Shown: positions 32,186-43,915, counted from the stretch's first letter. The stretch: DNA of 64,000 nt from Ailurus styani (GCA_002007465.1 LNAC01000137.1:1461-65460); one strand, 5' to 3'. Numbers and translations are program-made. Notes: a model not told the origin generated them from the sequence alone.

Positions 32186-34200
32186 CCCTTGTACAAGTCT
32201 GAACTAAAACTTTCTAGGCCAATTTTGGTTTTGGCTCTCACACTTGTAAAGTAAAAGCAGGGCCACTCCATACAGTCCCTTAGGCTGTGCACTGTACAAC
32301 TTCAGGGGTGCTGTTGCATTGTGTGATCGAAGTGGCTCTTAGCAAAAAGGGAGTGTGACTTCAACCACGTTATTATGGCTTTTATGGGATATTTTCTGTT
32401 CCTTTAGATCCTCCAGATAAGGCCTTTTCCACAAGACACTGGCCCAGTGATGGTTTCCAGAATTATCCTAGCATGGCTGTAATAAACAGGGGCACACAGA
32501 AGAGACCCATGTGCTAATTCTCATTCTGGCATCCATTTACTAACTCACGTGAACCTCTGATAAGAGAGGGATGGTCAGTGGGCCACTTCCCTCATCTGAA
32601 AAATGAATGAGTCCATGCATTTGACTAGTGGATTTCAGGACTGCTTGTGGGTTGCAGAAATCTCATGCAGGAGCCCCACACCCAAAGCAGGTATGTGCAG
32701 GGGTGCTCCTGCTGGAGGGCTGGGAAGAAGGAGCTCTGACCTGCTCAATCCCTCGGCTCCCTCCCCTCCTCCTTTCTGACCTCTGCTTCTGAGCAAAGCC
32801 AGCAAAACCTGGCACTTGATGGTCCTTCCATGATCAAGAAATTCTAACATTCTATAAGTCTGTGCAGACTATCCATGCTCTAAATAAATACTGTGACTCA
32901 CTTTCAATGAATTGCCTAAATTGCCTGTAAGGGACCAAGTCCAGTGTGGAAGAAATAGCTGCACAGAGCAGAGACCAAATGTGTCAGCATCAATGAATAA
33001 TGCTTTATCCAGTTGAGTTTCGACCTGAAACATGAAACCCCAGCAGTGAGCCCATCAGGGGTTCACTGGAAAATATGTGCACAGTCGACCTCCAGAGCCC
33101 CACAATGGGTTTTGTTCTGTAGCAATGGGGGGGAGGGGGGGTGGGGGGAGGCATCGGGGGAACAATGTCTAAAGCCTCAGCCAAGGACTTAATAATTAGC
33201 TGTGACTAACAAATACCACATGGGAACCAACTTGTAAGAAAACGTCCCACAAAGCACCCTATTGCCTGCGGGCCAATCAGAACCCACAACCCATCCCCTT
33301 ATAGAGAAGGATGAGAAAACTCTGGACGGAAGGGGAGCAGCACAGCTGCCTGAAGCCACCGGACCAAAGATTCAGATGGACGGAAGCTGCGGGTGCTTTC
33401 AGGGCTCCCTCCCCCTTGCTCTCGCAATTAGGGGCACTTGGCTTCTCGGGGCCCAAAGTCCAGGGGCAGGCGCTAAGGGAGTTAAAGTAGGCAGAACTTG
33501 TTCCAAACAATGTCAACACAAAACAGGTTTTCTATATGGAAGCGGGTTGAGATGCAATCGCTGCAAAGGTCATCTGTGTTTGCAGTACACAGCGCTGTGG
33601 TGCGGGCAGAAGGGAGCTGCGGGACCATAAATCTGAGATTGGGACAGGTGAATGGCTGTTTACACTCCCCTACCCGCGTCAGTTGGGGCTGGGGACGCCC
33701 CGGGAAAGCAGGATTTGGAAAAGAGAAGGTCCTGTTTTGCTCACATGGGCTACTCAGGTTCACAGCCCTGGTATTTGCTGGTCAACGTCTACAAATTCCC
33801 CAGGTACAGAAAGGCCCCAGGGCAGGCTACATCACAAAGACTCAGGATTGCTATTAATAGTCTTCTAGGTGCCTCCTGCAAAGATTAAGGCTCGGGAGCC
33901 CAGTGGGCTCTGCTGGGATTGTGCATGGAAGGTGTGAAGGGGAAAGTGCAAGGGCTCACAGCTGGTATGCTGGCCGTGCCACTTAGAGCTGCGAGGACCT
34001 GGGGGGTTCTGTTCACCACAGTTGTTATGGAGGTAGGAGGTGTGAACGTGGATTATGGAATCACAGACCAATCAAGTCCCAGGTCCACTGGCTTGTCGGT
34101 CTCTTCATCTTCCAAATAGAAACAGAATATCTACCTATGTGGGTAAAGTGAGATCATTTATGCAAAACTTTTGGCAGAAAACTGCCATAAAGTATTAATG
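32186..34200. other. Intron, repeat-poor block with G-rich cluster
   Basis: Unique sequence. It holds the G-quadruplex motif at 33127-33160 and a CCAAT-type word (GGCCAATCAG) at 33271-33280. Overlapping open frames in 33260-33890 occur in several phases and show no recognisable domain. Confidence 0.4.
33127..33160 (+). repeat. G-quadruplex motif
   Basis: Four G runs of 7, 7, 6 and 5 bases (33127-33133, 33135-33141, 33143-33148, 33156-33160), separated by loops of 1, 1 and 7 bases. Fits the standard G3+N1-7 pattern on the plus strand. Confidence 0.85.
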
Positions 34201-34224
34201 TGCAGCTTTAAATTTATATATATT

Positions 34225-34275
34225 AGCGATATACGTGTAGGTGTATACACACACGTGTACACACACACACACCCA
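34225..34275. repeat. Interrupted (AC)n/(GTAT) microsatellite
   Basis: An imperfect TATA/ACAC array with GTGTA interruptions, followed by a short (AC)n. Confidence 0.7.
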
Positions 34276-34841
34276 CACAGAGTTGCTCATGTTACTTTTT
34301 CTTTCTAGAATTTCCCAAGCTTTGGCTCATCAAATAATAGGCCCTCCTGCTCCAGACTTTTGAAGAGTCCCCAGTGAATAGGCAAGCATTGCTAGATGGC
34401 TCGATAGAGCCTGAATTCCTCCGGCTGATTATTTATTAAAAGGCACTTCCTCAGCTCACTTTTGAGTGAAAGTTTTTCAAACAGGCACTCGCTCGCTCGC
34501 TGGCTCAGTCTTGCATAGACAATCCCATGGAATGTAAGAGCACAGGGCAAAACGTTAGTCAAGGCTGCTTAGCTGGCTACCACAGGTGGTTAGATTTTGA
34601 CAGGATCTTAAATTGGGAAAGTTCCAGGAAGGGGATGACTTTGGGTCCTCGGAATATTAATAACAGGGCACGGGGAGAGGTTCACTGGCGGCAGGGACAA
34701 GCTACTAATTAACACCATCGCCCGTAGCCTGGCATCTCTGTGAGGCGGAATTCAGAAGCCAGGGGCCAAATCCACACACACTTTCTTTTCTAATGGCACG
34801 CTCCAGAATCGCAACCTTGCTCCCGCCTGGCTCTCCCAGCC

Positions 34842-34864
34842 GCCGTCGGCCCCTCTCCGACGGC
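34842..34864. repeat. Perfect 8-bp inverted repeat (GC hairpin)
   Basis: GCCGTCGG at 34842-34849 and CCGACGGC at 34857-34864, separated by a 7-base loop CCCCTCT. The stem is all-matched and contains two CpGs per arm. Confidence 0.9.
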
Positions 34865-34892
34865 ACATCACGCCGGGTCCAACAGAAGCTAA

Positions 34893-34912
34893 TTTAACCA
34901 GCGCTGGTTAAA
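34893..34912. repeat. Perfect 20-bp palindrome
   Basis: TTTAACCAGCGCTGGTTAAA is identical to its reverse complement. It presents two head-to-head AACCAGC half-sites, a symmetry typical of a dimeric protein site. No factor is assigned. Confidence 0.95.
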
Positions 34913-35256
34913 ATCACACCGCACTTCGCAGCCCCCTTCACATGCCATGAAGCTGTCACGATAATTCTTGATCTCTAGCTCACCTGACAGCTCAGCCCTC
35001 CCTTGACTGCAAAGCTTCGCGTCAGCTGGAAATCGCAGTTTCCCTGGCACCAGATGTGTCATCCTGAACATCCAGATGAAAGGCAGACACCTGCCCCATT
35101 CCCTTCCTGGCCTCCTTTGCTCTTTGTAGCTCTGGAGTTGGAGAAGAAGCCAGCCTTCTCCCCCAAGTCCCTCCAGTTGGCAGCCTGGAAGTTCCCTTCC
35201 GTGCGGTTAAAAAGATGCATTAGCCCACGGAGGAACTTCACACCTTGTGCAGCGAG

Positions 35257-35259
<3 letters not shown>

Positions 35260-35299
<40 letters not shown>
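35260..35299. repeat. (AC)20 microsatellite
   Basis: A pure AC dinucleotide array, likely polymorphic. Confidence 0.97.
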
Positions 35300-35301
<2 letters not shown>

Positions 35302-36185
35302 GTTGACACGGCTAGGGGAGAGAGGAACGGCTTGACTTCAGGGCAAGATTTACAGCCCTGTGCAGCTGCCCGGGAAGCCCGGCTGCCCAAACCACGGCTC
35401 AGCTGCCTGAAAGGGCAGTGCCGGCTTCTCTCTCACACCAGCTGTCTAGTCCCATCTCGTCCCTGCGACTTTGTAAGGCGCTCTTGCCTTCCGAGGCCCG
35501 GGGAGGAAAACAGGCACTGCTCTGTGTGCTGTGGACAGCGGAGGAACACGTCTCACCGGAGGGGGTCACCTGCGCCCCTGAGCTGGGAGCAGGGGCTTCA
35601 TAAACCCAAGACCTGTGGTCTTTATAAACATGCCAACTGTGTCCCTTTTTGGGGTAACGAATAAGGGAACAAGTGTCAGAATTAAGCCTCTGTTACCCAT
35701 TTTCCTTTCCCCTGCTGGAAAGGAGATGGTGTAAGCGGAGTTTGCTTTAGGAACCAAGGCGGGGGGCGGGGGGGGGGGGACCACTAGGACCGGTTTTCAA
35801 ACGTGGTGTGCCTTGAATGATTAAAAATAACATTACGGGGTCTGCTGCCTTCGCATTGGTCTGTGTGGGAGGCGAAGCTCATCAATCGTGCAAAGAGCCT
35901 GAGAAGGCAGAGGGGAGGCCACGGCAGGAGCTCTGTCTAGGTGGGCAGGTGGAGCAGATTTGGGGCACGGCCAGGTGCTTCCAGAAACAGCATTTTATTT
36001 TGTGGCTGAGGACATTAGAGGACCAGTACCAAGGTGCCCAGACCAGAAAATGGGCCCCATGTTGCTCTTTAACTCCCAGCAGGGAGAATTCCTCAAAGAT
36101 GGAGATCAGCCAACTGTCCAGGTTTAAAAGAAAACGGGAGGCTCAGTGGATGGTGAGGAGTAGATCAGGAAAGTAGCATTCCTCT
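35300..36185. other. Intron, unique sequence with G tract
   Basis: No interspersed repeat recognised. A G6-C-G12 tract lies at 35761-35779. Confidence 0.4.
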
Positions 36186-36189
36186 TTTT

Positions 36190-36615
36190 TTCTTTTTCGG
36201 TGATTTTTAAAATTGTGGTAAACTATATATAACATAAAACTTACCATTTTAGCCATTTTTAAAAGTGGATAATTCAGTGGCATTCAGTACAGTCACGGCG
36301 TTGTGAAACCGTCACCACTATCCAGCTCCAGAACTTTCTCATCATCCCAGACTGAAGCTCTGCACCCATGAAACAACAGGTCCCTCTCCCCACGCCCCCT
36401 CCAGACCCTGGCAACTACCGCTCCACTTCGTGTCTCTGGATAGGACTATTGCAGGTGTCTCACGGAAGCAGAATCATACATTTGTCCTTGGGTCTGGCTT
36501 ATTTCCATTAGTACAATGTGTTCATGGTTTGTCCACACCGTAGAATGTATCAGAAATCCACTCCCTTTTATGGCTCAATACTATCCCACAGTGCGGCTAC
36601 ACCGCATCCCATTTT
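36190..36615 (-). mobile_element. L1M 3' UTR fragment
   Basis: Antisense L1M order on the plus strand: AACATAAAACTTACCATTTT, GTGGCATTCAGTACAGTCAC, CAGCTCCAGAACTTTCTCAT, GACCCTGGCAACTACCGCTC, GGCTTATTTCCATTAGTACA. It shares the first half of its layout with the copy at 54905. Confidence 0.85.
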
Positions 36616-37740
36616 TCATCTAAGGTTTCTGAAAGTCTAGGATGTGCCAGGCACTAAGCTTGGCCATAGGGAGACACGGAGTCCCTTGCTTTGTGAAGCT
36701 GTACTGAGTTGGACACCCATAAGGATGGGCTCACTATGGTACTTGTGGAGCGATTACTCACTCAACAAACATAACCTATTGTTGTCAACAAACAAGGCTA
36801 ATCATGAGCTAGGTTCTGGCAAGGTAGATGCTGGGAGTCCAAAATTGAATTTCATTTCCAGGATAAACCTGCAGCTTACCGTCTCATAGGTAAGGTTGCC
36901 CTGGACAGAAGGCCTCCATTTCTAAGTAATCTAATTTCGGAAGAACTTGGGGAACACCAGAATGATCTGAGAATTAATCCAGCAATTTCAAGGGAAGACT
37001 GGCCCCCAGGCCACCAGGTGCCCAGTGGGATTTCTGGGGGGAGGTTTCCTTTCATTTCCTCTTGCACACTCCTTAGTAAGGCCGGGCACCTGAAGCCAGG
37101 ACCACAAAACACAAAATCACATCCTACTAAAGCCTGAGCTTGTGAGGGCAATGTGTGTCACACGCCTGGCTGGCTCCAAAGCACAGGACGAACAGGATGG
37201 GAGGAGACAGGAAGATTGCCAAGTACTCAGGCAACTTGGCAGAGGGCGCTGCACCTCCCTCCTCCCCTTTTCTACCCTGCAGACGTGTCACAGAAACCTA
37301 GTAGGTAGAGGAAGGGTTTTCTAACTTAGATTTCCCAAAAGAGCAAGAAAAGGAGGAAAAGTGTGTTCAGGATTAGTGGCATTTTGTCTTGCTATATGGT
37401 GAACTCAAGAACTGATCTTAACAGGTGTGATGGCCTGATGAAATGTGTGCCCCCAGCCAGAGGATACCACATTTTATTATGCTTGGTTATTTGAGAATGT
37501 GTCTGTGTGAGTGTGTGTTGCCACACATTTATGCTGATATCGCTGGTTTCTTTCTATACTATTTCTTTTACATACTTTTACATACTATTTGGGGGAGAGG
37601 CTCACGGGGGTACAGCTGGGGAGGATCACACTGGAAAGAAAGCTTGCCACCTGAAAAATAGATCTCAAACGAAGTAGTAAGTAGTAAGTGGACAATAAAA
37701 TACTGGGCAGTCATTCATTAAACATAACAAGAAAGATTGG
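36616..37740. other. Intron, nothing clear
   Basis: Mostly unique. GGATGTGCCAGGCACTAAGC near 36640 hints at a diverged ancient repeat. Confidence 0.35.
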
Positions 37741-37744
37741 AAGT

Positions 37745-37835
37745 TTGGTGACTTCGGTCTGGTTTACCACTGTATCCCTAGCACCTGACATAAAGCAAAT
37801 GTTTAAGGATTTGTCAACTGAATGAAAAGGAACCA
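37745..37835 (+). mobile_element. L2 3' end fragment
   Basis: ACTGTATCCCTAGCACCTGA followed by AAATGTTTAAGGATTTGTCA and ACTGAATGAA matches L2 3' end order. Confidence 0.6.
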
Positions 37836-38023
37836 TTCATGAAGGGTTTGTAACGTTATGAAAAAAATGTTATCTACCTTGATGGTCCATGGAGAATCAC
37901 AGTATTAATTTGCATATCAGTATGAATTCAAGTATGCAAAAAATGCTTAGAAAAAAGACACAGACCAACATACTGACTGGTTAGCTTAGGGTTGGGAGGA
38001 GGATTAAGAATGATTTTTTTCCC

Positions 38024-38217
38024 AGGGTGCCTGGGTGGCTCAGTCGTTAAGAGTCTGCCTTCAGGTCGGGTTGTGATTCCGGGGTCCTGGGATCGAGCCC
38101 CTCATTGGGCTCCCTGCTCAGCGGGAAGCCTGCTTCTCCCTCTCCCTCTCCTCCTGCTTGTGTTCCTCTCTCGCTGTGTCTCTCTCTGTCAAATAAATAA
38201 GTAAAATTCTTAAAAAA
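38024..38217 (+). mobile_element. Can-SINE
   Basis: Head AGGGTGCCTGGGTGGCTCAG, B-box-like CCTGGGATCGAGCCC and tail TCAAATAAATAAG then poly(A). Duplication AATGATTTTT(TT)CCC at 38009-38023 and 38218-38230, differing in T-run length. Confidence 0.95.
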
Positions 38218-38529
38218 AATGATTTTTCCCTTCTGTTTGTCTACTATTTTCTACTTTTTCAATACTGATTAATATTATTTGGAAAGAAATAATTACTTGG
38301 TGTAAAATCTTCATACAGCCAAATGCAAGCTGGATATGGACAGACAGTTCATTGTCTCCTTAGACTCTACACTGACTGCAAGGCAGTTTCCCCAGGGGGC
38401 GGAGCAGCATCTCCAGAGAGTGGAGCACTGGGGGGACTTTTGCTCCGGAGGCTGTCTTCTTTCTCTCTCTCCCCCCAAAACAGTTTGTGGGAAGAGAAAG
38501 GTGTCTTCAGCAGCAGAAGTCTTTTATTC

Positions 38530-38815
38530 ATTCAGGTAATTCAATACATGTTTATTGAGCACCTGCTACGGGCCAAGCACTTCTCTGTTGGTGGTGCCTC
38601 ATTTTTCATTTTACAGAGGATCCTCAGTTTAAATGTAGATAATATTATCTATCTCCATAGCACTTACTTAACAGAAATCATTCCCACATTTCTTAGCTCA
38701 CGAAATCCCAAGTGGTGAGCAAGGTATTCATTTTAGAGAAAAGAGTATATGGACTTTAGTGACTTGCCCACGGTCACTTTTGGCTGAGGTGGCATGAACA
38801 GAACTTTGTAGTGCA
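38530..38815 (-). mobile_element. MIR SINE, diverged
   Basis: TTTATTGAGCACCTGCTACG, GGCCAAGCACTTCTCTGTTG and TTTAGTGACTTGCCCACGGT resemble inverted MIR, with an inserted unique middle. Confidence 0.5.
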
Positions 38816-38824
38816 AGGACTACA

Positions 38825-39040
38825 TTTGCAGGGTTAAAACTTAGACGGTCTGGTTTCAAATTCAGACTGCTTTCTACTCAGCAATGTGACCTTGAGCAAC
38901 TTCTTCCACCTGATCTCATTTTCCATCTATAAAATGGAGAAACAATGGCAACCACATAGGTTCCTTCTGAGGAATGGATGTGATAATATATGCAATGCAT
39001 TTGGCAGGACGCTTGCCCGATATTAAGAACTAAATTCAGC
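38825..39040 (+). mobile_element. MIR SINE
   Basis: TCTGGTTTCAAATTCAGACT, AATGTGACCTTGAGCAACTT, TTTTCCATCTATAAAATGGA and TGGATGTGATAATATATGCA follow MIR order. Confidence 0.75.
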
Positions 39041-39254
39041 TCTTTTTGTCATCATCATGAATGTTAAGATCATTATAACATGAGTTATGTTCAAACCATT
39101 GGCTCTTTGTTCCCTACTTTATCTTCTGCCTATCGCCACAAGGTGTACCTTCTCTCCATTGCTCAGATTTAGAATGTAAATACCAAAGAATTAGAGCCAT
39201 CCATTTGAAAGCAGTGAGTGTTAACAGTGAAATGCAGAGGAGCCAGCTGCAGAT

Positions 39255-39420
39255 AATGAGAAGGCAATGAGTTAGAGTCAGAAGACAGGAGTTCCAGCCC
39301 TGGCTCTTCCAACTTACTTGTTGTATAACCTTGGGCAAGTAACCTCTCTGATCTCCCGATTCCGTCACTGTGCCCCAGGGACAACAATTCTTATGAAACT
39401 CGCAAGGTTGTCAAACACAG
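39255..39420 (+). mobile_element. MIR SINE
   Basis: GAGTTCCAGCCCTGGCTCTT, ACTTGTTGTATAACCTTGGG and CAAGTAACCTCTCTGATCTC follow MIR order. Confidence 0.7.
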
Positions 39421-39900
39421 GCCCGTATAAGTGAGCTGCACCTAAGGGAAAGTGCCTTCTAATTCCCATGTCACTGGCTGTCTGTGTTGCCTGTTTGTGC
39501 TGCTTGAAAAGCTCAGAGGAGCTAGAATAAGTGACAAGGAGGTCAGATGTAAGTTAAAGTGTTGGCCCCCACTGATCTACCATTTTGGCTCTAAACGACT
39601 AGTTGTGGTCCAGACCGATTTAGCAAAGTGAGAACACTGTGAGTGCAGACTGGCAGTACACACCATCAGAGAGATGAGCGAGAAGCTGGAGCTGCCCCTT
39701 CAATTCAGAGGTTAAAGCAAGCAGACAGAGCCGGGTGTCTCCCTCTCCGTGCCAGCCAACCATAGATTATTAATTGGGCTCAGCCGCCATTATTGAGCCC
39801 CTTACATTGCAAGGCCTTGGCAAAGGCGCTTTGGGGAGATCAAAATGAAACACGAGACCGTCCCCACCTGCCATCTGGTTGGGAAAACGAGATAGTCACA
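39421..39900. other. Intron, unique
   Basis: No repeat recognised. The block 39735-39800 (TAGATTATTAATTGGGCTCA then CCATTATTGAGCCCC) contains homeodomain-like words and a partial inverted repeat of GGGCTCA and TGAGCCC. Confidence 0.35.
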
Positions 39901-39904
39901 ACCA

Positions 39905-40235
39905 ACATTGTTCTTCCCTATTTCTGTCCATTAAAATTCGACTGAGCCCTTAGGGCTCAGCTCATATATTCCCCAAGAAGCTTTCCCGGATCCTCTCAAC
40001 GCTTTAATTGTCATTTGTGGAATTTATCATATTCGGCATTATCAATGGCTTGTGTGTGTGCATGTGTGTGTTTTAGCTTATTTCCCACCTCATTCAAACA
40101 AGTTGTCAAAGTTGTGTTACGGGTATGTCTACCTTCCCCAATGGATTGTGATCCATGCCCTATTCATATCGGTGTCCCTAAGATCTGTGTCCCCAACAGG
40201 TACAATGCCTGTTACATAATAGATGTCAAGAAAAT
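39905..40235 (+). mobile_element. L2 fragment
   Basis: TTAGGGCTCAGCTCATATAT, CCCAAGAAGCTTTCCCGGAT and, near the 3' end, CAGGTACAATGCCTGTTACA and TAATAGATGTCAAGAAAATA follow L2 3' region order. Confidence 0.65.
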
Positions 40236-40366
40236 ATTCGTAATTATGAAAAAAGCAAAAGAGTTTAGAATAAGCGCCCAAGGCCGTGATCCAAGTGATA
40301 TGTGTGACTGGAAGTCAGAGTGGGACAAGACAGATGAAGGTCTGAGTTTTTAAAAAACAAAGGTGA

Positions 40367-40553
40367 GGGTGCCTGGGTGGCTCAGCTGGTTAAGTGACTG
40401 CCTTCAGCTCAGGTCATGAACCTGGAGTCCCGGGATCGAGTCCCACATCGGGCTCCCAGCTCTGTGGGGAGTCTGCTTCTCCCTCTGACCTTCTCCCCTC
40501 TCATGCTCTCTCTCTCTCTGTCAAATAAATAAAATCTTTTAAAATAAATAAAT
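40367..40553 (+). mobile_element. Can-SINE
   Basis: Head GGTGCCTGGGTGGCTCAGCT, B-box-like CCCGGGATCGAGTCCC and tail TCAAATAAATAAAATC. Duplication AACAAAGG(T/C)GA at 40356-40366 and 40554-40564 with one mismatch. Confidence 0.95.
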
Positions 40554-40924
40554 AACAAAGGCGATTTAAAAATACTGGATTCTAAGTCTCAGAGGCCTGT
40601 GCTGCCAAATACGATAGACACTGTGGGGCTCAGCACCCGAAATGTGGCTCCTCCTGCTTGAGATGTACTAGAAATGTGAAAGACATGCTGTATTTTGGAT
40701 ACTTCACAGAAAAAACAAATATAAAAATATCTAAATTTTTATACTGACTGCATGTTTCAATGATAATATTTTGGATCTACTGGGTCACATAAAATATGTC
40801 ATTAAACGAATTTTACCTTTTTTCACTTTTTAAATGAGGCATATTTAAAATTACATATTCAGTTCATGTTATATTTATGTTGCACAACACTGGCACAGGC
40901 CACAAAAATATTTGTACTAAGACT

Positions 40925-41230
40925 CAGAAATCCCAGTTTAAGGTGTAAACCCTAATGAAATCATCCAAAAATGAGTAAAAATGCCACACACAAAGTTGTT
41001 CACTGCAGTGTTATTTGTAAGCGCAAAATATTAGAAAAAAGTGTATCCTCAACACTGCATAAAAATAGAAATGATTAAGACAATTACCATTATTGGAATA
41101 TCCAACAAAATGTATATTATGCAAGTGCTAATTATCAAGACTAAGTAGCAACACAGAAAATTCTTAAGACACAATACGGTTTGAAAAAGAGCTCAGTACC
41201 TAAATTTACAAATAACCTGCACGTAGGCAT
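40925..41230 (+). mobile_element. Old L1-like 3' fragment (tentative)
   Basis: GTTGTTCACTGCAGTGTTAT followed by TTGTAAGCGCAAAATATTAG, AATATCCAACAAAATGTATA and TTATGCAAGTG resemble the 3' end of old L1M elements. Diverged. Confidence 0.4.
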
Positions 41231-41639
41231 GTCCTTTCACTCAGCTCACCACACATTTGCTGAACTGTGACTGCAGCCCAGCTTCTGTGTTAAGGGAAGA
41301 TTGGCGCCCAGAGATGAAAGGGGGTGGAGGGCCAGCCAGGGAAAGAGACAATGGGGTGTGCAAATGGAGATACCAGGTAGAATCTGAAGGAGGTCACATC
41401 TAAGCCTTCCTGGGGTGAGCAAGGACTGGGGAAAATGTGAAGAAAAACAAGCAAGCTGTTCTTTTGGTTTAGGGCAGGATGGGGTTTTCCTTGGAGTTCC
41501 AAGCTTTCTCGGGTTTTTGTCACGAAAACACAGAATAGAGATCAGCATCTGCCTCCACAGTGAGCCCCTGGAACCCAGCAGGTGTGCACTGTTGGTTCAA
41601 AGAAGAACTGGGCAGTCCTGACTGGCGCGGCTCTGCGGT
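41231..41639. other. Intron, nothing recognised
   Basis: Unique sequence. An open frame of about 100 codons on the minus strand shows no recognised domain. Confidence 0.35.
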
Positions 41640-41815
41640 CTGACTCCTGTCCCAATAGGCGCTAACACGTCTCTCGGCCTCAGTTTGCACATCTGTAAAA
41701 TGGAGATAATTAAAGTATCTGCCTCATCCATACACTGTTGAGAAAATTAAAGTACTTAGCTGGGTGCTTTTGCAGCTAAGGAGCATTAGGTAAATGTTGA
41801 CTTTATTATGACTGT
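41640..41815 (+). mobile_element. MIR SINE
   Basis: CGGCCTCAGTTTGCACATCT, GTAAAATGGAGATAATTAAA and GCATTAGGTAAATGTTGACT follow the MIR core and tail. Confidence 0.75.
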
Positions 41816-43484
41816 AAAGACTAGAGGAATAGCAAGAAATACCTGATCAGGAAGTTAAAGTGGAGGGTGGAACCCAGCTGCTCGCAACACTACATTTGAG
41901 TGGAACTGGTTCACTTATTTTCAGTTTCTAGAATCATTTATAATCATTGAATTAACTCAACCAAGTTTTCTCCTTCTTTTTTTTTTAATGCCTTGAAGGA
42001 TGATGAAATTATAAGTGTTCTATATAAGGTGGTAGTGAAATAAGTTAACCAGAGATTTATTCAGGTCTGCTGTCTTTCACTCAGCAGCATAAAAAAAAGC
42101 CAGACTGTACTCTCATTTCAAATTTCACATTTTTCCCCCAGCATGTTACTCATTCAGCTCCAAACTCCTCAGTCAGAATATTAAGCATAATTTATCGACC
42201 TCCAGGTGACCTCTCATTAGACAAAAACAAAATCAGGTCAATTGAATCGTTTTTTAAAGAGTTGCTGATGAAGTCAAGAAACTTTGAAAAAGAAACATTT
42301 CATTTTCCTGATACTCTGTCCTGCTCTTTTTCTAGTAAGCGCCTAAGCAAGTTTGTGTGAAAACAGACTCTTTGTTTTATAAATAGAACACTGTTCAAGG
42401 TTTTTTAGAGGTGTCTGCTAAAAATAAAGAGGGTTATAGTTTACTTCTTTATAGCTCTCAAAACAAAACTAAACACAACAAAAACCCTGAGCTTAACTAA
42501 ATGTTATATTTCTATTTTGAAAGGTGTCTTTATGTGAGTCAGGCATGATTTCTTGAAATGAAATTCCCCAGAAATTAAATTTCCTGTGTTTATACACAAG
42601 GTGTGCCTCTGTTAAGTAATGACACCACAATGTGTTTGTTGTGTTTTTTATTTTTTATTTTTTGGACACCATGGTGTTTTGTTGGCTTTTTTTTTAAACA
42701 TATGCCTCAGAATGAACACAACTAAATGTTGTACTTCCAACCTATAAAGTACTCACACAATTCCTCTTTGAAAATTGCTTATTTTGTGGAGTATAATAAC
42801 TATTTTTATACATAAGTTTCAGGTTATTTGCTCCCAAATTATCAGCATTACTTTGAAGTTGAACCCTCTGGTCCCCAAACTGGGAGCTGACTATATTCCA
42901 AACTATTTGCAGGTTGCCTCGTTGGAAGCTGTCAAGCGTCAGGTGTGGAAACAAGGCCAGGTTCCCAGGTGAGTCCCCAGGAGGCAAGTGAATCCCTACT
43001 GACAACATAAAAAGACAAGGATAGTGCCAGTGCTCCACCACCACCCAGAACGAGGTGAACTTGGAAGAAGGCCTGCTTTTCAACTCTGGATGCTAGGCAC
43101 AAGGCTCTCCTGGCCCCCAGCTGGATGGAGGTTCCAGGACCAGGAGCAGGAGACTGAGTTGGACATAGCAACTGAGGTTTCCTTCCATGGAGCTTTCCAG
43201 GGCAGACTTTCCCACAGCGTGACCAATAGATTGGATCTGTTGAGATTGTTCACAATCACCAAGGGTTTTGGGGTTAAATAATTCTGAGAAATGCTACTTG
43301 TTGCACTTTCCTTCCACTTTGGTGGCATAAGGTGAACCTTATCATAGTAAAGACTCTGAGAAGCCTTGCAGAAAAGAAATCTATTGAATTTGATATAACT
43401 GAACACGTTCCAAACATAGGAGGCCCCTACCAATCCGGTTGCACAGTTATCTGTCACGCCTATTAATGGCAGTGAAATTGTATG
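41816..43484. other. Intron, AT-rich unique block
   Basis: About 1.7 kb without a recognisable interspersed repeat. T-rich (TTTTTTATTTTTTATTTTTT) at 42643-42663. Confidence 0.4.
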
Positions 43485-43650
43485 TTAAGTGTATGATGTG
43501 GCAGGTACTGTTCTGAGCACTGTACAGACAGGAAATCATTTAATGCCCACAGCATCCCTTTGAAGTAAAGGTTAAGATTAACCTGATTCTACAGATGTGG
43601 AAACTGAGATAAAGAGAAGTGAAGGATTTCCAAAGGCACGGAGACCCCCG
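43485..43650 (-). mobile_element. MIR SINE
   Basis: Inverted MIR: GGCAGGTACTGTTCTGAGCA, GAAATCATTTAATGCCCACA, CAGATGTGGAAACTGAGATA. Confidence 0.75.
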
Positions 43651-43915
43651 TTTCATCACCATGCCAAACAAATCTTGGAAACCAATCTCCTTAAAAGTCA
43701 CTTAGGAGAACACTGCCCCGTGGGCAGGTCCAGATGGCCTGCCACCCCTTTCTTTCCTTACCCTGGCACTTCCCTCTCATGAGTCTTTTGAAGCTAAATT
43801 TGGAAATTTCCCACTTTTGCAACAGAGAATGACAATGTCAACATGGGTCTTTTTTCAAAAAGACGAAAGAAAGGTCCATCCACACTTCTGAGGAAATCAG
43901 CTCTACTCTATCCTG

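Larger units (their letters stand above)
34276..35259. other. Intron, repeat-free CpG-enriched island with palindromes
   Basis: About 1 kb without recognisable repeats and with locally raised CpG (34800-34880). It includes a perfect GC hairpin and a perfect 20-bp palindrome (listed separately). AT-rich homeodomain-like words (CTACTAATTAACACC, CTGATTATTTATTAAAAG) and E-box words (CACCTG, CAGCTG) occur around them. This looks like a candidate distal regulatory element; that is inference. Confidence 0.4.

Noticed and set aside
33262..33888. Several overlapping 60-122-codon frames after a CCAAT-like word at 33271 and a TATA-like word near 33300
   Set aside because: Open in several phases at once, with no known motif. 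CCAAT and TATA words occur by chance, and there is no CpG island. I kept it only as intronic sequence.
35245..35664. 139-codon frame across the (AC)n array with a His-Thr repeat
   Set aside because: The repeat is the translated microsatellite; no gene context.
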